DNA from: Polaromonas sp. JS666
GTDB taxonomy: Bacteria; Pseudomonadota; Gammaproteobacteria; Burkholderiales; Burkholderiaceae_C
Direction of reading: 5' to 3'
Assembly (NCBI RefSeq): GCF_000013865.1
Contig: NC_007948.1
Span: 3,596,001 to 3,660,000, forward strand
DNA length: 64,000 bases
The position numbers and the translations under genes were made by a program. Below the pieces are notes generated by a model. It did no database searches and was not told the DNA's origin. It worked only from the letters and a program-made list of their open reading frames with translations. Within the stretch, counting starts at the first letter, position 1. Each line of letters begins with the position of its first letter. This document shows positions 1 through 8,453 of this stretch, piece by piece.

Positions 1-511
1 ACTGCTCGCTGGTGACCTCGGGCAGCGACCAGTTGTAGTGAATGCCGGAGATGGTTTGCATGCGCCGGCCATAGCGGTGGGACAGGCCCATGCGGTAGAC
101 GCTCTTGGCGCGCCCGACATTGGACGAGCCGAAGCGGGCAATCGGAATGGTCTCGTCGGTCGGCAAACCGCAGGGCATGCTGGAAACCCAGAGCATTTCA
201 TCGCCGAGGTCCTGCATCACACGGTAGGTGAACTGGTGGATCTGCGTGAGTTCTTTCAGTGTGGCTTCCGCGTCTTGATGTGCCCCCGTCACCAGTTCGA
301 TCTGCGACTCGCTGAAGTCGGTGGTGATGCTGGGATGCGTCAGCGCCGAGCCGAGCGCGGCCGGGTGTGGCGTGAGCGCCAGGCCGCCCCCGGGCTGGGC
401 GCGCAGGCTTTCCTTCTCGATGCCGCGGCGCATGCCCTTCAGCCGGGCAGGGGTGAGCGCTTTCAGGCGCTCCTGCAAAAGCGTGCCCTCGGGCGCCTGC
501 AGCTTGTTCAT
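1..511 (-). CDS. gshA: Glutamate-cysteine ligase, N-terminal part (runs off window)
   Basis: This is the first 170 codons of a glutamate-cysteine ligase, which makes gamma-glutamylcysteine in the first, ATP-dependent step of glutathione synthesis in the cytoplasm. Reading from the ATG at 511 the protein begins [13 protein letters not shown] and carries [28 protein letters not shown] and IHYNWSLP, all typical of the E. coli-type GshA family. A purine-rich GAGGG stretch lies about 10 nt upstream of the ATG on the minus strand, which supports this start. The gene is cut by the window edge, so the C-terminal half cannot be checked. The assignment rests on recalled family motifs. Confidence 0.88.
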   Translation of the reverse strand, partial: MNKLQAPEGTLLQERLKALTPARLKGMRRGIEKESLRAQPGGGLALTPHPAALGSALTHPSITTDFSESQIELVTGAHQDAEATLKELTQIHQFTYRVMQDLGDEMLWVSSMPCGLPTDETIPIARFGSSNVGRAKSVYRMGLSHRYGRRMQTISGIHYNWSLPEVTSEQ

Positions 512-888
512 GATGTCATTCCCTCAGGTCCGTGTCGTGGCGTGGAAGTTATCACAGGCCCGCGCTTCGCGCTGGCGAAAAGCCGCTTGCCAGCACGGTT
601 TACCGGACTCTGCAGGGGTCTGCCAGTAAAATGACGCAACTTGGTCCATGAACAATGCTTTTAATCACAAATCGCTACTTTATAACTTTGGTGTGTGGGC
701 CACACCACGCCCCACCGTAGCGCCAGGCTAACTCACTTGACTTGTCCGGGCAGCTCGGCGACGATAAAAATCGTGCGCTGAAACGCGGACACTTTCCCGC
801 GAAGCCTTTTTAACCAATACACCCAGGCCCGCTACTCCGGGCTCCCCCGCAAGAGACAATGCGACGTTTGAGCGCCTGTAAGTAAAGA
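512..888. other. Intergenic region between gshA and the 889 gene
   Basis: No convincing gene is present in these 377 bases. It should hold the divergent promoters of gshA (minus) and the downstream hypothetical gene (plus). The middle is AT-richer than the surroundings. A small perfect dyad, GGTGTG-tgggc-CACACC, lies at 690-706. No confident -35/-10 pair could be assigned. Confidence 0.5.
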
Positions 889-1536
889 ATGAACCATCTG
901 ATGCGCATGCTGTTTGGCGGCCGGGCTCCAGCCCAGCCGGTCCAGAGGGCAGCACCCACGAGCCGCGCGATGCCTCTTAGCCAGGACGATAGCTCGGAAA
1001 ACGCCACCCGCACCCAGCTAGTCCAGGTCCTGTTGCGCGATGTACTGCGCAGGCACGGCATACCCTTTAACTGGGTCGAGTCCCAGATGCTGGTCGTGGC
1101 CAGCCGCAGCCGTGGCAGCGGCATGTATGTGCGCCTGATCATGAAGCACTGGGATGACCGGCTGATAACCCACGCCTTTGCCCTGCAGAACACGCTGCTG
1201 GCCGACATTGCACGTTTTGAGCCACGAGCCTTCGACTGGCTGCACGGCGTTTCCTGGCAACTCGACGTGGACGGGAGCTGCCCTCACACCTTCCTGCCCC
1301 ACAAGACCTACTGGCAGGAGCCGGCAATACCGGCGACTCCCGGTGCAGCTGCAGCGCCGGCGCCAGTGGTGACTCCTCCGACTCCCGCGGCCCCGACGGC
1401 CGTATCCGTGTCGGAGCAGGAGGCACTGCAGGATCTGGAACGCCTGTTCATGATCCGCGACCAGGAGATCGGCCGCCAGGCGGCCGATGGAAAACCGCCC
1501 GTGGGCTACGAAAAAACCAAGCCAACGCCGCTTTGA
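889..1536 (+). CDS. Conserved hypothetical protein, paralog of the gene at 9905
   Basis: This 215-residue protein is not recognised as a named family. A conserved block from about residue 40 to 145 includes LVQVLLRDVLRRHGIP, SRSRGSGMYVRLIMKHWD, RFEPRAFDWLHG and SWQLDV. A linker rich in Ala, Pro and Thr follows, and then an acidic helix (QDLERLFMIRDQEI). There is no signal peptide or membrane segment, so it is probably cytoplasmic. The same architecture recurs in the protein at 9905-10525, roughly two thirds identical by eye over the block. That argues for a real gene and a lineage-specific duplicated family. Function unknown. Confidence 0.75.
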   Translation: MNHLMRMLFGGRAPAQPVQRAAPTSRAMPLSQDDSSENATRTQLVQVLLRDVLRRHGIPFNWVESQMLVVASRSRGSGMYVRLIMKHWDDRLITHAFALQNTLLADIARFEPRAFDWLHGVSWQLDVDGSCPHTFLPHKTYWQEPAIPATPGAAAAPAPVVTPPTPAAPTAVSVSEQEALQDLERLFMIRDQEIGRQAADGKPPVGYEKTKPTPL

Positions 1537-1699
1537 ATCGGTGACGCAGCAGATTTGATCTTTTCGTGTCCATCGCTGACCTGCCAGGCCGCTCCGGACG
1601 GCCAGGTCTAGCGGCGTTAACATCGGTTGCCGCTGCACGCCGGCCCCGGGGCCAAGCCTGTACTGCCTCGCCGATCAACGCTTCTTCCGGAGGTTCCCT

Positions 1700-2944
1700 C
1701 TGACCGCACCGCACGACCCCTCCGCCCTGGCTGATTCACGCTACGCGGTGGGACGCCTGATGATCACGCTGGCGCTGATGACGGTGGGTGCCAGCGGCAT
1801 GTATGTGGTGCCGGTGGTACTGCCGGCCGTGCAGGCCGATTTTGGCGTGGCGCGTGCCGATGCCTCACTGCCCTACACCCTGCTGATGATCGGATTCGGC
1901 CTGGGCGGCGTGCTGATGGGGCGGCTGGCCGACCGGTTCGGCGTGATGGTGCCGCTGCTGATAGGAGCGGTGGGGCTGGGCCTGGGTTACGCCGCCGCGG
2001 CGATGGCCAGCAACATCTGGATGTTCATGCTGGCGCACGGCTTCCTGGTCGGCCTGCTGGGCAGCTCGGCCACCTTCGCGCCCCTGCTGGCCGACACGTC
2101 CCTGTGGTTTGTGCGGCGGCGCGGCATTGCGGTGGCGGTGTGCGCCAGCGGCAACTACGTGGGCGGCGCCATCTGGCCGCCTGTCGTGCAGCATTTTGTG
2201 GAAGCCGTGGGCTGGCGCCAGACCTACCTGGGCCTGGGGCTCTTCAGCGTGGTCACCATGGCAGGGCTGGCGCTGCTGATGCGCAAGCGCCCGCCGATGG
2301 CCGTGGCCGCGCCGGTCAACCGCCACTTTGCGGCCAGTCCCAGCAGCCTGCCCTTTGGCCTGCCACCGGGCAAGGCCCAGGTGCTGCTGTGCATTGCCGG
2401 CGTGTCGTGCTGTGTGGCCATGGCCATGCCGCAGGTGCACATCGTTTCCTACTGCACCGACCTGGGCTACGGCGCGGCGCGGGGCGCCGAGATGCTGTCG
2501 CTGATGCTGGCCTGTGGCGTGGTGAGCCGCCTCGTGTCGGGCCTCATCTGCGACCGCATCGGCGGCCTGCGCACGCTGCTGCTCGGCTCGGCCCTGCAGG
2601 GCATTGCGCTGCTGATGTTTTTGCCCTTCAACGGACTGGTGTCGCTATACCTGATTGCCGCGCTGTTCGGCCTGTTCCAGGGGGGCATCGTGCCGTCCTA
2701 CGCCATCATCGTGCGTGAATATTTTTTGCCGGCGGAAGCCGGCGCGCGCGTGGGAACGGTGATCATGGCGACCATGTTCGGCATGGCGCTGGGCGGCTGG
2801 ATGTCGGGCAAGGTGTTTGACCTCACGGGATCCTACCAGGCCGCCTTCCTCAATGGCATCGCGTGGAACCTGCTGAACCTGGGCATCGCGGTATTTCTGC
2901 TTTGGCGCGTGCGCCCGCCACGCCGCATCACACAGCCGGCCTGA
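1700..2944 (+). CDS. MFS transporter
   Basis: This is a 12-helix major facilitator superfamily permease of the inner membrane. Hydrophobic segments run throughout, and the cytoplasmic 2-3 loop motif appears as GRLADRFGV. The second half repeats it as SGLICDRIGG. The substrate cannot be told. The first ATG or GTG in frame is GTG 1748, which has no Shine-Dalgarno sequence. A GGAGG at 1689-1693 sits 6 nt before an in-frame CTG at 1700, which would give the N-terminus MTAPHDPSALADSRYAVGRL. I therefore prefer the CTG start (414 residues), although the choice is an inference. It stands alone, and a small GCTAT..ATAGC hairpin follows the stop. Confidence 0.82.
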   Translation: MTAPHDPSALADSRYAVGRLMITLALMTVGASGMYVVPVVLPAVQADFGVARADASLPYTLLMIGFGLGGVLMGRLADRFGVMVPLLIGAVGLGLGYAAAAMASNIWMFMLAHGFLVGLLGSSATFAPLLADTSLWFVRRRGIAVAVCASGNYVGGAIWPPVVQHFVEAVGWRQTYLGLGLFSVVTMAGLALLMRKRPPMAVAAPVNRHFAASPSSLPFGLPPGKAQVLLCIAGVSCCVAMAMPQVHIVSYCTDLGYGAARGAEMLSLMLACGVVSRLVSGLICDRIGGLRTLLLGSALQGIALLMFLPFNGLVSLYLIAALFGLFQGGIVPSYAIIVREYFLPAEAGARVGTVIMATMFGMALGGWMSGKVFDLTGSYQAAFLNGIAWNLLNLGIAVFLLWRVRPPRRITQPA

Positions 2945-2967
2945 ACGCTCCACCGGGCCGTCATCGG

Positions 2968-2990
2968 ATTGCTATATTTTCAATAGCATT
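2968..2990. terminator. Small GCTAT..ATAGC hairpin after the MFS gene
   Basis: GCTAT at 2971-2975 pairs with ATAGC at 2983-2987 across an AT-rich loop, 26 bases after the MFS stop. The convergent carboxylesterase gene ends at 3035. The hairpin is weak and lacks a long U-tract, so termination is only suggested. Similar hairpins are common after genes in Comamonadaceae (recalled). Confidence 0.4.
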
Positions 2991-3034
2991 TCGCACCCAA
3001 TGAACCGGAGTTGCAGTCGTTGCCTGCTCCTGGA

Positions 3035-3697
3035 TCAGGCAAGCACCCGCCGCAGCCAGCGCTCCAGATCCACAACCTCTTCGGGGCAGACGGAATGCTC
3101 CATGCGGTATTCGTGCCATTCAACCGGGTAGCCCAGGGCCGTGAGTGCATCGCGCGAGGCCGTGGCGCGCGGCAGCGGCACCACGCCGTCGTGGGAGCCA
3201 TGAGCCAGGAAGATGGGCAGGCCCTGGCTGGCAGCGCTGCGCTCGGCAGCGGTCTTGTCCGCCAGCGGCAGGTAGCCCGACAGGCCCGCAATACCGGCCA
3301 GCCGTTCACCGTGCCGCAAGCCCGTCATGAGGGCCAGGGCGCAGCCCTGCGAGAAGCCGGCCACCACGATGCGATTGGCCGGTATACCCCGCGACTTTTC
3401 ATGTGCGAGCAAGGCTTCAATCGAAGCCTGCGACTGGCGCAGCCCGGCCTCGTCCTCACGTTTGGCCAGGTCGGCGCCCAGAATGTCGTACCAGGCGGGC
3501 ATGACATAGCCCCCATTGATGGTGACGGGCATCACGGGCGCACTGGGAAAGAGAAAGCGCACCGGCCCCACACTGGACAAATCCAGTTGCTCGGCAATCG
3601 GCACAAAATCGCGACCGTCGGCACCCAGGCCGTGCATGATGACAATGGTGGCGACCGGGTTGTTGCCGGTCTGGGCTTCAAGAACTTCAAGGGACAT
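3035..3697 (-). CDS. Carboxylesterase / phospholipase, abhydrolase_2 family
   Basis: This 220-residue alpha/beta hydrolase should hydrolyse short-chain carboxyl esters, and possibly lysophospholipids or thioesters, in the cytoplasm. It shows VIMHGLGADGRDF (oxyanion loop), the nucleophile elbow GFSQG, the acid in LAHGSHDGVVPL, and a C-terminal His in RMEHSVCPEEV. These give a complete Ser-Asp-His triad. Length and motif order match the bacterial esterase EstB / acyl-protein thioesterase group. The gene is a single transcription unit facing the MFS gene. Its natural substrate cannot be inferred from context. Confidence 0.88.
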   Translation of the reverse strand: MSLEVLEAQTGNNPVATIVIMHGLGADGRDFVPIAEQLDLSSVGPVRFLFPSAPVMPVTINGGYVMPAWYDILGADLAKREDEAGLRQSQASIEALLAHEKSRGIPANRIVVAGFSQGCALALMTGLRHGERLAGIAGLSGYLPLADKTAAERSAASQGLPIFLAHGSHDGVVPLPRATASRDALTALGYPVEWHEYRMEHSVCPEEVVDLERWLRRVLA

Positions 3698-3999
3698 GGG
3701 ACTTGCCGGTTGTAGGGTTGACGTTGGCGCAGGGATGCTGCTGCGTTGCGGGCTCGCTGCAGGTCAGCGGCTGAACAGCGAAGGAACTGCCTGGCAACTG
3801 CAACTGCTGTAACAAGTCTGGATTTTAGGGGCTGCCGGCGTCGGCCTTTGTGGGCTGCAGTTCCCCGACAAAACCCCGGCAGACAGGGGCTGGCAGGTCA
3901 GGCACATGCTTGACTCTGCGGGCGACCACCCCTTTTACGCCGGCGCTGTATTTGCTAGCATGAACCGTCAGCATTTTCTGACGCAAGCGGGATATCCGG
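3698..3999. other. Divergent intergenic region, esterase / small secreted protein
   Basis: No gene is seen in these 302 bases. The region separates the divergent esterase and the small exported protein and should hold both promoters. No convincing -35/-10 pair or operator stood out. Confidence 0.4.
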
Positions 4000-4236
4000 A
4001 TGAAATTCATCATTGCGGCCATGGCCCTGGCGACGTCCTCACTGGCTTTGGCCTACCACTGCCCCAACGAGATGAAGGCGATCGACGCCAAACTGGCCAC
4101 CAACCCCACGCTGTCTGCCGCGGACATGGGCAAAGTCAAGGACTTGCGCGCCGAAGGGGAGAAGCTCCACAAGGCAGGCAAGCACGACGAGTCATTGAAA
4201 GCGCTCGACAGCGCCAAGAAACTGCTGGGGATCTGA
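4000..4236 (+). CDS. Small exported hypothetical protein
   Basis: The 78-residue product starts with a classical Sec signal peptide (MKFIIAAMALATSSLALA), probably cleaved before YHCPNEM. The mature part of about 60 residues is charged and helical (KVKDLRAEGEKLHKAGKHDE), ending in KKLLGI, with a single Cys. It resembles small periplasmic proteins of unknown function common in Burkholderiales. The gene is monocistronic. No function can be assigned. Confidence 0.7.
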   Translation: MKFIIAAMALATSSLALAYHCPNEMKAIDAKLATNPTLSAADMGKVKDLRAEGEKLHKAGKHDESLKALDSAKKLLGI

Positions 4237-4453
4237 GACCCTGCACTGCTCTGATCTGAAGAGCAACTGCAAGCGCTTGAAACTTCGCCCTGGCGCTGCG
4301 GTGCGGCAGTCCGCTGCGCAAATGGGCCGTCAGCCGCGGATGGTCGCGCTCCACCAAGCCGGCCATACTGATCGCAGCTTGGGACGAGCCGCGGTGCTGT
4401 GGCCGAGCACCAGGCAAACAGCGGACTTGCGGACTCATGGGGACGGCGGTGCT

Positions 4454-4858
4454 TTACCGGTTGAGCCAGGTGATGCTGAACTGCAGGACGGTGGCAAAGC
4501 CCACCCAGAGCAGGTAAGGAATGTTGGCATACACCACCCACCGCGCACGCCGCCAGATCACGACCATCGCCCAGAGCAGCGTCACCAGCACAAGAAAGGC
4601 GTCCACACTGGCCAGCGCATTGTTCTTCAGACCAAACTGTATCGGGGTGTACACCACGTTGAACAACAGGTTCAGGATGAAAGGCAGCAGCACGCCAAAG
4701 GGCAGCCGTCGCCTGAGGCACTGCCACAGCACAAAGCCAAAGCTGATGGCAATGATGACATAGAGGACAGTCCACACCGGTCCAAACACGAAAGCCGGCG
4801 GCGCAAAGAAGGGCTTGGCAAGTTGCGCGTACCACGCGGCGCCGCTGGCGCTGTTCAT
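4454..4858 (-). CDS. tspO: TspO/MBR family membrane protein
   Basis: This is a TspO/MBR (tryptophan-rich sensory protein) family protein with five predicted membrane helices, implicated in binding tetrapyrroles such as porphyrins. Visible features are WYAQLAKPFFAPPAFVFGPV, which matches the family's hallmark W..L.KP....P...FGPVW, and later PIQFGLKN and WRRARWVVYANIPYLLWVG. From ATG 4858 the protein has 134 residues, a little short for the family (about 150-160). An alternative ATG at 4897 would add 13 residues. Neither start has a clear Shine-Dalgarno site. It is the only gene in its immediate unit. Confidence 0.82.
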   Translation of the reverse strand: MNSASGAAWYAQLAKPFFAPPAFVFGPVWTVLYVIIAISFGFVLWQCLRRRLPFGVLLPFILNLLFNVVYTPIQFGLKNNALASVDAFLVLVTLLWAMVVIWRRARWVVYANIPYLLWVGFATVLQFSITWLNR

Positions 4859-5108
4859 ACAGGTGGGATTGAAGTTGCCATGACGCGTTTTTAACATCGA
4901 CCCGGTTCTGGCGTGCACCTGCGTGTGGCCAACGGCGGCAGGACGGTGTCGCAAGCTCGCGGGACAATCTCGGCGCTTTAATACATTGAATAGACGGATG
5001 AACGGATGAATCCGGAGGCCGGCAGGCTGCGTATTTTTTGTATCAAATTGCTGCAAGATCAAGGCGCAGCCGCCTGCATCTTTTCTTCTCGCCAACCCTG
5101 GAGGCGCC

Positions 5109-5436
5109 TTGATGACACCCCATTCGAACCTGCTGTTTACGCGTCTGGCGCGGTGGCTGCGCCCGTGGCCTGGGCTTTGGCCCTGCCCGCGTTTTGCGTG
5201 CCAGCCCATGCAATGCCCTTCACTGCGGCTGACGAAAAAAGCGTACGCACTGTCGTGGAAGTTCGGCGGGCTTTCTGAAGCCCGAGGGCAAGGATGACCA
5301 AGCGATCCAGCGGGTGCGGATGACGGACGCCAGCGGGGACTCCTGGCTGGCAATTTACAGCCTGGCGCGGCAGAAGAACAGGCTGTGGCGCATCACCGGC
5401 TGCGTCGTCGTCGAGAACAAGGGGCGCATGGCCTGA
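5109..5436 (+). pseudogene. Decayed DUF4864 family gene
   Basis: Pieces of a DUF4864-type exported protein appear in three successive frames. A start in frame 3 gives MTPHSNLLFTRLARWLRP. Frame 2 gives VAWALALPAFCVPAHAMPFT followed by AADEKSVRTVVE. Frame 1 gives FLKPEGKDDQAIQRVRMTDA through SLARQKNRLWRITGCVVVEN to a stop at 5434-5436. From recollection, intact homologs have about 60-70 residues between the last two blocks, and these are absent. The locus therefore seems to carry a frameshift in the signal-peptide region plus an internal deletion. The family identity is from memory, but the frame switches are directly visible. Confidence 0.7.
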
Positions 5437-5607
5437 CACCCCGTTCGTATCGCAGCGCAGCGTATCGCCGGGCGAGTTGTTACTTTTCCCGTCAAAGGTG
5501 TCAATGTGAAACAGCGCTACCGACCTACCTGTCGCCACGGATTGCACCTCTAAGATAAGAGTTCTGAAGAGTTGCAGTTCGCAGTTCTGTTTATTCAAAG
5601 TAAGGTC

Positions 5608-6399
5608 ATGCCAATGTTGATCAAAAAAACCATCGTGGCGTTGGGCGCTGCCAGCTTCGTGCTGTTGGCCGGCGGGCTGGTCGGGGCGCAAACCGCTACC
5701 GGCACCACCACAACGACAACCACCACCAGTCCGGCTGGCGACAAGTTGGCCAGCAGCTACAGCTCTTTTGCCGGTTCCGACAAAAATGCCCAGTCTCTGG
5801 TCAACGGGCTTCGCACCAGTTCCACCATCACGCTGGAATCCACCACGGGTGCGCCTTCTGCGAGCCTTTCCCCTTCGACCAGCAAGATGGGCTACGGCAA
5901 CATCAACATAGCACTTTCACTGGCCCAAACCTCCCTGGCCAAACAGGGCATCACCAATCCCACGCCCACGCAGCTTGCGGAAGCGCTGAACGGCATATTG
6001 GGGCAACGCAGCCAAGGCATGGGCTGGGGGAAAATTGCCCAGAGCATGGGCGTCAAGCTGGGCTCCGTCGTGAGCGCCTCCAAGACCGACAAGGCCGGCA
6101 AGAAATCTGACACCTCAACAAAGTCTGCCAGTGCTGGAAAAACCACGGGCAGCACCGCCAGCAACGCAAAAGGCGGCAACGCGGCGGGCAGCGGTGGCGG
6201 CAAAGGCGGCGGTAGCGGCGCGGGAGGCGGTGGCGGTAACGCCGGCGGCAATGGTGGCGGTAACGGCGGCGGCGGAGGTAATGGCGGTGGCGGTGGCGGT
6301 GGCGGCGGTGGCGGCGGCGGTGGCGGCGGCGGTGGCGGCGGCGGCGGCGGTGGCGGCGGCGGCGGTGGTGGCGGCGGCGGCGGTGGTGGGAACAAGTAA
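5608..6399 (+). CDS. Exported protein with long polyglycine tail
   Basis: From ATG 5608 the product has 263 residues. It starts with a Sec signal peptide (MPMLIKKTIVALGAASFVLL, then AGGLVGAQ). A Thr-rich stretch and a folded middle follow (IALSLAQTSLAKQGITNPTP, MGWGKIAQSMGVKLG), then a Ser/Thr/Lys linker. About 85 C-terminal residues are mostly Gly, ending in NK. The tail is encoded by GGC/GGT triplets from about 6178 to 6393. The middle resembles exported Gly-rich hypothetical proteins of Burkholderiales, and function is unknown. A perfect terminator follows, which supports a real transcription unit. Confidence 0.72.
   Translation: MPMLIKKTIVALGAASFVLLAGGLVGAQTATGTTTTTTTTSPAGDKLASSYSSFAGSDKNAQSLVNGLRTSSTITLESTTGAPSASLSPSTSKMGYGNINIALSLAQTSLAKQGITNPTPTQLAEALNGILGQRSQGMGWGKIAQSMGVKLGSVVSASKTDKAGKKSDTSTKSASAGKTTGSTASNAKGGNAAGSGGGKGGGSGAGGGGGNAGGNGGGNGGGGGNGGGGGGGGGGGGGGGGGGGGGGGGGGGGGGGGGGGGNK
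6178..6393 (+). repeat. GGC/GGT trinucleotide tract
   Basis: About 215 bases consist mainly of GGN codons, nearly pure GGC/GGT from 6284 to 6390, and encode the polyglycine tail of the preceding protein. Such tracts are prone to slippage in steps of three, so length variation between strains is expected. The opposite strand reads as an artificial polyproline frame. Confidence 0.85.
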
Positions 6400-6441
6400 G
6401 CCTTCCACCTCAAAGCGCCCACCTACAACAGGCTCCCATCC

Positions 6442-6482
6442 AAAAAGCCGCCAGGACTGCAAAGTCCTGGCGGCTTTTTTTT
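6442..6482. terminator. Bidirectional intrinsic terminator between the Gly-rich gene and norR
   Basis: A perfect 17-bp stem (AAAAAGCCGCCAGGACT pairing with its complement) around a GCAA loop ends in a run of eight T's. On the minus strand the A-run gives a matching U-tract. It can therefore stop both the Gly-rich gene and the convergent norR transcript. Confidence 0.9.
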
Positions 6483-6521
6483 CGGGCCTTCTTCGGACGC
6501 CTTTGCTGAAAACAGGGCCTC

Positions 6522-6554
6522 CGGCACACGGCACACGGCACACGGCACACGGCA
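6522..6554. repeat. Four tandem 8-bp units (CGGCACAC)
   Basis: The octamer CGGCACAC is repeated four times head to tail in the short spacer between the terminator and the end of norR. It looks like a simple-sequence expansion with no coding role, and no function is apparent. Confidence 0.8.
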
Positions 6555-6610
6555 GGAGTCTGACCAACCCGAGGACGTTGCCCGGGCCTGGGCCGAACCG
6601 CTGTCCGCTT

Positions 6611-8269
6611 TCAGACTCCCTGTTTCGGCGGGTTTTGGACACCCGGACGTGGCCTGTCAGGCGGGCTCCCGACTTCCCCGCGAAGACCCAGCCTTTTCGC
6701 CAACCTGACCAGATTGGCACGGTGCAGGCCCAGTTCGCGCGCGGCCGACGCCCAGTTGTTGTGATGCCGCGCCAGGCTGGCCGCTATGCGCTGGCGCTGG
6801 TGCCATTCCATCGAGGTACGCAAATCCACAGGCAGCGCAGCGCCGCCCGCGTCGGGCATACCCTCCTGGACCGCGGCGTCCTTGCTGCCAGACGCGTCCG
6901 GGGCTGATGCGCCCCAGCTGGCCGGGGCGGGTAAATCAAGATGTGAAGCCGTCAGGCTCAGGATGCGTGGCCGCCCGGGCACACCCGCCAGCGCTTTCAG
7001 CGCGCTACGCCCCACCAGGTGTTCGAGTTCCCGCACATTGCCCGGCCAGTCGTGTGCCAGCAGGGAGGCCTGTGCATCGGCGTCCATCCGCAAACTGCCC
7101 AGCCCCAGGCGCGACCGGTTTTGTTCGAGGAAGTAGCCCGCCAGCAGCAGCACGTCATGCCCGCGCTCGCGCAGCGGCGGCACGACCAGCGGATAGACGC
7201 TGAGCCGGTGGTAGAAGTCGGCGCGGTAACGGCCGGCACGCACCTCGTGCGCCAGGTCGCGGTTGGTGGCGGCAATCACCCGCACATCGACCTGGTGCTC
7301 GCGGTCTGAGCCCAGGCGCTGCAATTGCCCGTTCTGCAGCACACGCAGCAGCTTGGCCTGCACGGCCAGAGACAGCTCGCCGACTTCATCGAGAAACAGC
7401 GTGCCGCCATTGGCCAGCTCGAACTTGCCACGCCGGTCGGCGACCGCGCCTGAAAATGCGCCGCGTACATGGCCGAACAGCTCGCTCTCCACCAGCGTCT
7501 CGGGCAGCGCCGCGCAGTTGAGGCTGATCAGCGGACGCGCCGCGCGGGGCGATGCGGCATGCAGCGCCTGCGCCACCAGTTCCTTGCCGACGCCGGTTTC
7601 GCCGGTTATCAGCACGGTGAGTTCGCTGTTGCCGACCACGGCGATTTCTTCCAGCAGCCGCTGGTGCGCCGCACTCTGGCCGATCAATGCCGGTGGTGTG
7701 CTTTCCGCGGCCAGCTCCCGGTAGGTGTCGGCACGCAGGCGCTCATCCTCCGCGCGCAGGGTCAGCCGTTCCATGCGCTGCACCACGCTGACGGTGGCGG
7801 CCGCCAGGCTGGCAAAGGCCTGCAGGTCACCCAGGTCCACTGCGGAAAACCGCTGGCTGTTCAGCGCGTCGATAGTCAGCACGCCCCAGTTTTTTTCACC
7901 CACCTGCACCGGGCAGCCCATGCAGTCGTGCACCTCCAGGTGTCCATGCAGCCCCTCCACCAAACCGTCATAGGGGTCGGGCAGCTCGCAATCCACGGGA
8001 AAGCGCATCGGCCCGCCGGCCTCCAGCAGGCGCTTGAAACGTGGGTGCTCTTCGACCTTGAAGCGCCGCCCCATGGTGTCGCTGCTCAACCCGTTCACGG
8101 CCAGGGGCACCAGGGCAGCGCCATCGAGCCGCAGCAGCGCGGTGGCGTCGCAGGGCAGCAAGGCACGCACGGCTTCGAGCAGGCGGCGGTAACGCTCGCC
8201 GTCGGGCATCTCGCGCGACAGGTCGTCCACCAGCGGGACCAAGGCTTTCAGCATGGGCTGAGCAATCAT
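6611..8269 (-). CDS. norR: Nitric-oxide-responsive sigma54 activator NorR
   Basis: This 552-residue bacterial enhancer-binding protein has an N-terminal GAF domain (about residues 20-165, sensing NO through non-haem iron). A central AAA+ sigma54-interaction domain follows, with Walker A GETGVGKE, a GAFSGA loop (a variant of GAFTGA) and Walker [13 protein letters not shown]. The C-terminal Fis-type helix-turn-helix reads [20 protein letters not shown]. The HDCMGCPV motif in GAF fits NorR. It lies divergent from hmp, so it probably activates NO detoxification. ATG 8269 is chosen because it matches the family N-terminus ([17 protein letters not shown]). A Pro/Ala-rich linker precedes the HTH. 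Confidence 0.9.
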   Translation of the reverse strand: MIAQPMLKALVPLVDDLSREMPDGERYRRLLEAVRALLPCDATALLRLDGAALVPLAVNGLSSDTMGRRFKVEEHPRFKRLLEAGGPMRFPVDCELPDPYDGLVEGLHGHLEVHDCMGCPVQVGEKNWGVLTIDALNSQRFSAVDLGDLQAFASLAAATVSVVQRMERLTLRAEDERLRADTYRELAAESTPPALIGQSAAHQRLLEEIAVVGNSELTVLITGETGVGKELVAQALHAASPRAARPLISLNCAALPETLVESELFGHVRGAFSGAVADRRGKFELANGGTLFLDEVGELSLAVQAKLLRVLQNGQLQRLGSDREHQVDVRVIAATNRDLAHEVRAGRYRADFYHRLSVYPLVVPPLRERGHDVLLLAGYFLEQNRSRLGLGSLRMDADAQASLLAHDWPGNVRELEHLVGRSALKALAGVPGRPRILSLTASHLDLPAPASWGASAPDASGSKDAAVQEGMPDAGGAALPVDLRTSMEWHQRQRIAASLARHHNNWASAARELGLHRANLVRLAKRLGLRGEVGSPPDRPRPGVQNPPKQGV

Positions 8270-8281
8270 ATTGATTCTTTT

Positions 8282-8301
8282 AAGTATCCAATTGACTACT
8301 T
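8282..8301. promoter_or_regulatory. Palindromic candidate operator upstream of norR
   Basis: AAGTATCCAATTGACTACTT is an imperfect palindrome (16 of 20 positions symmetric, central CAATTG) lying 13 bp upstream of the norR start. It may serve norR autoregulation or an unknown NO or redox regulator. It does not match the GT-N7-AC consensus of NorR sites. Confidence 0.4.
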
Positions 8302-8363
8302 TAGCATGGCATCTTTTTGACTCCAGAATGTCCCAAGTTGTTGATTCATATGGGTAGACGAGC

Positions 8364-8379
8364 TGGCACAAGTATTGAA
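8364..8379 (+). promoter_or_regulatory. Candidate sigma54 (-24/-12) promoter of hmp
   Basis: TGGCAC-N5-TTGAA matches the sigma54 consensus TGGCAC-N5-TTGCW except for A in place of C at -12. It lies about 75 bp upstream of hmp and points at it, as expected for a NorR-activated gene. A GT-N7-AC motif (8372-8382) overlaps it but is probably fortuitous there. Confidence 0.45.
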
Positions 8380-8453
8380 TACAGGGTGTCGGCAATCACC
8401 GGCAGGGCTTCGTTTCGCATCGTGCGGGGCGCCCTGCCCCTACAGGAGAATTC

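Noticed and set aside
5892..6422. Polyproline protein on the minus strand
   Set aside because: It is the complement of the polyglycine tract and lies antisense to a gene with a signal peptide and terminator.
6522..6554. Short CRISPR-like array
   Set aside because: Only four contiguous 8-bp units without spacers; simple tandem repeat.
8372..8382. GT-N7-AC NorR enhancer site
   Set aside because: It overlaps the -12 region of the candidate sigma54 promoter, where an enhancer would not be expected; the motif is short enough to occur by chance.
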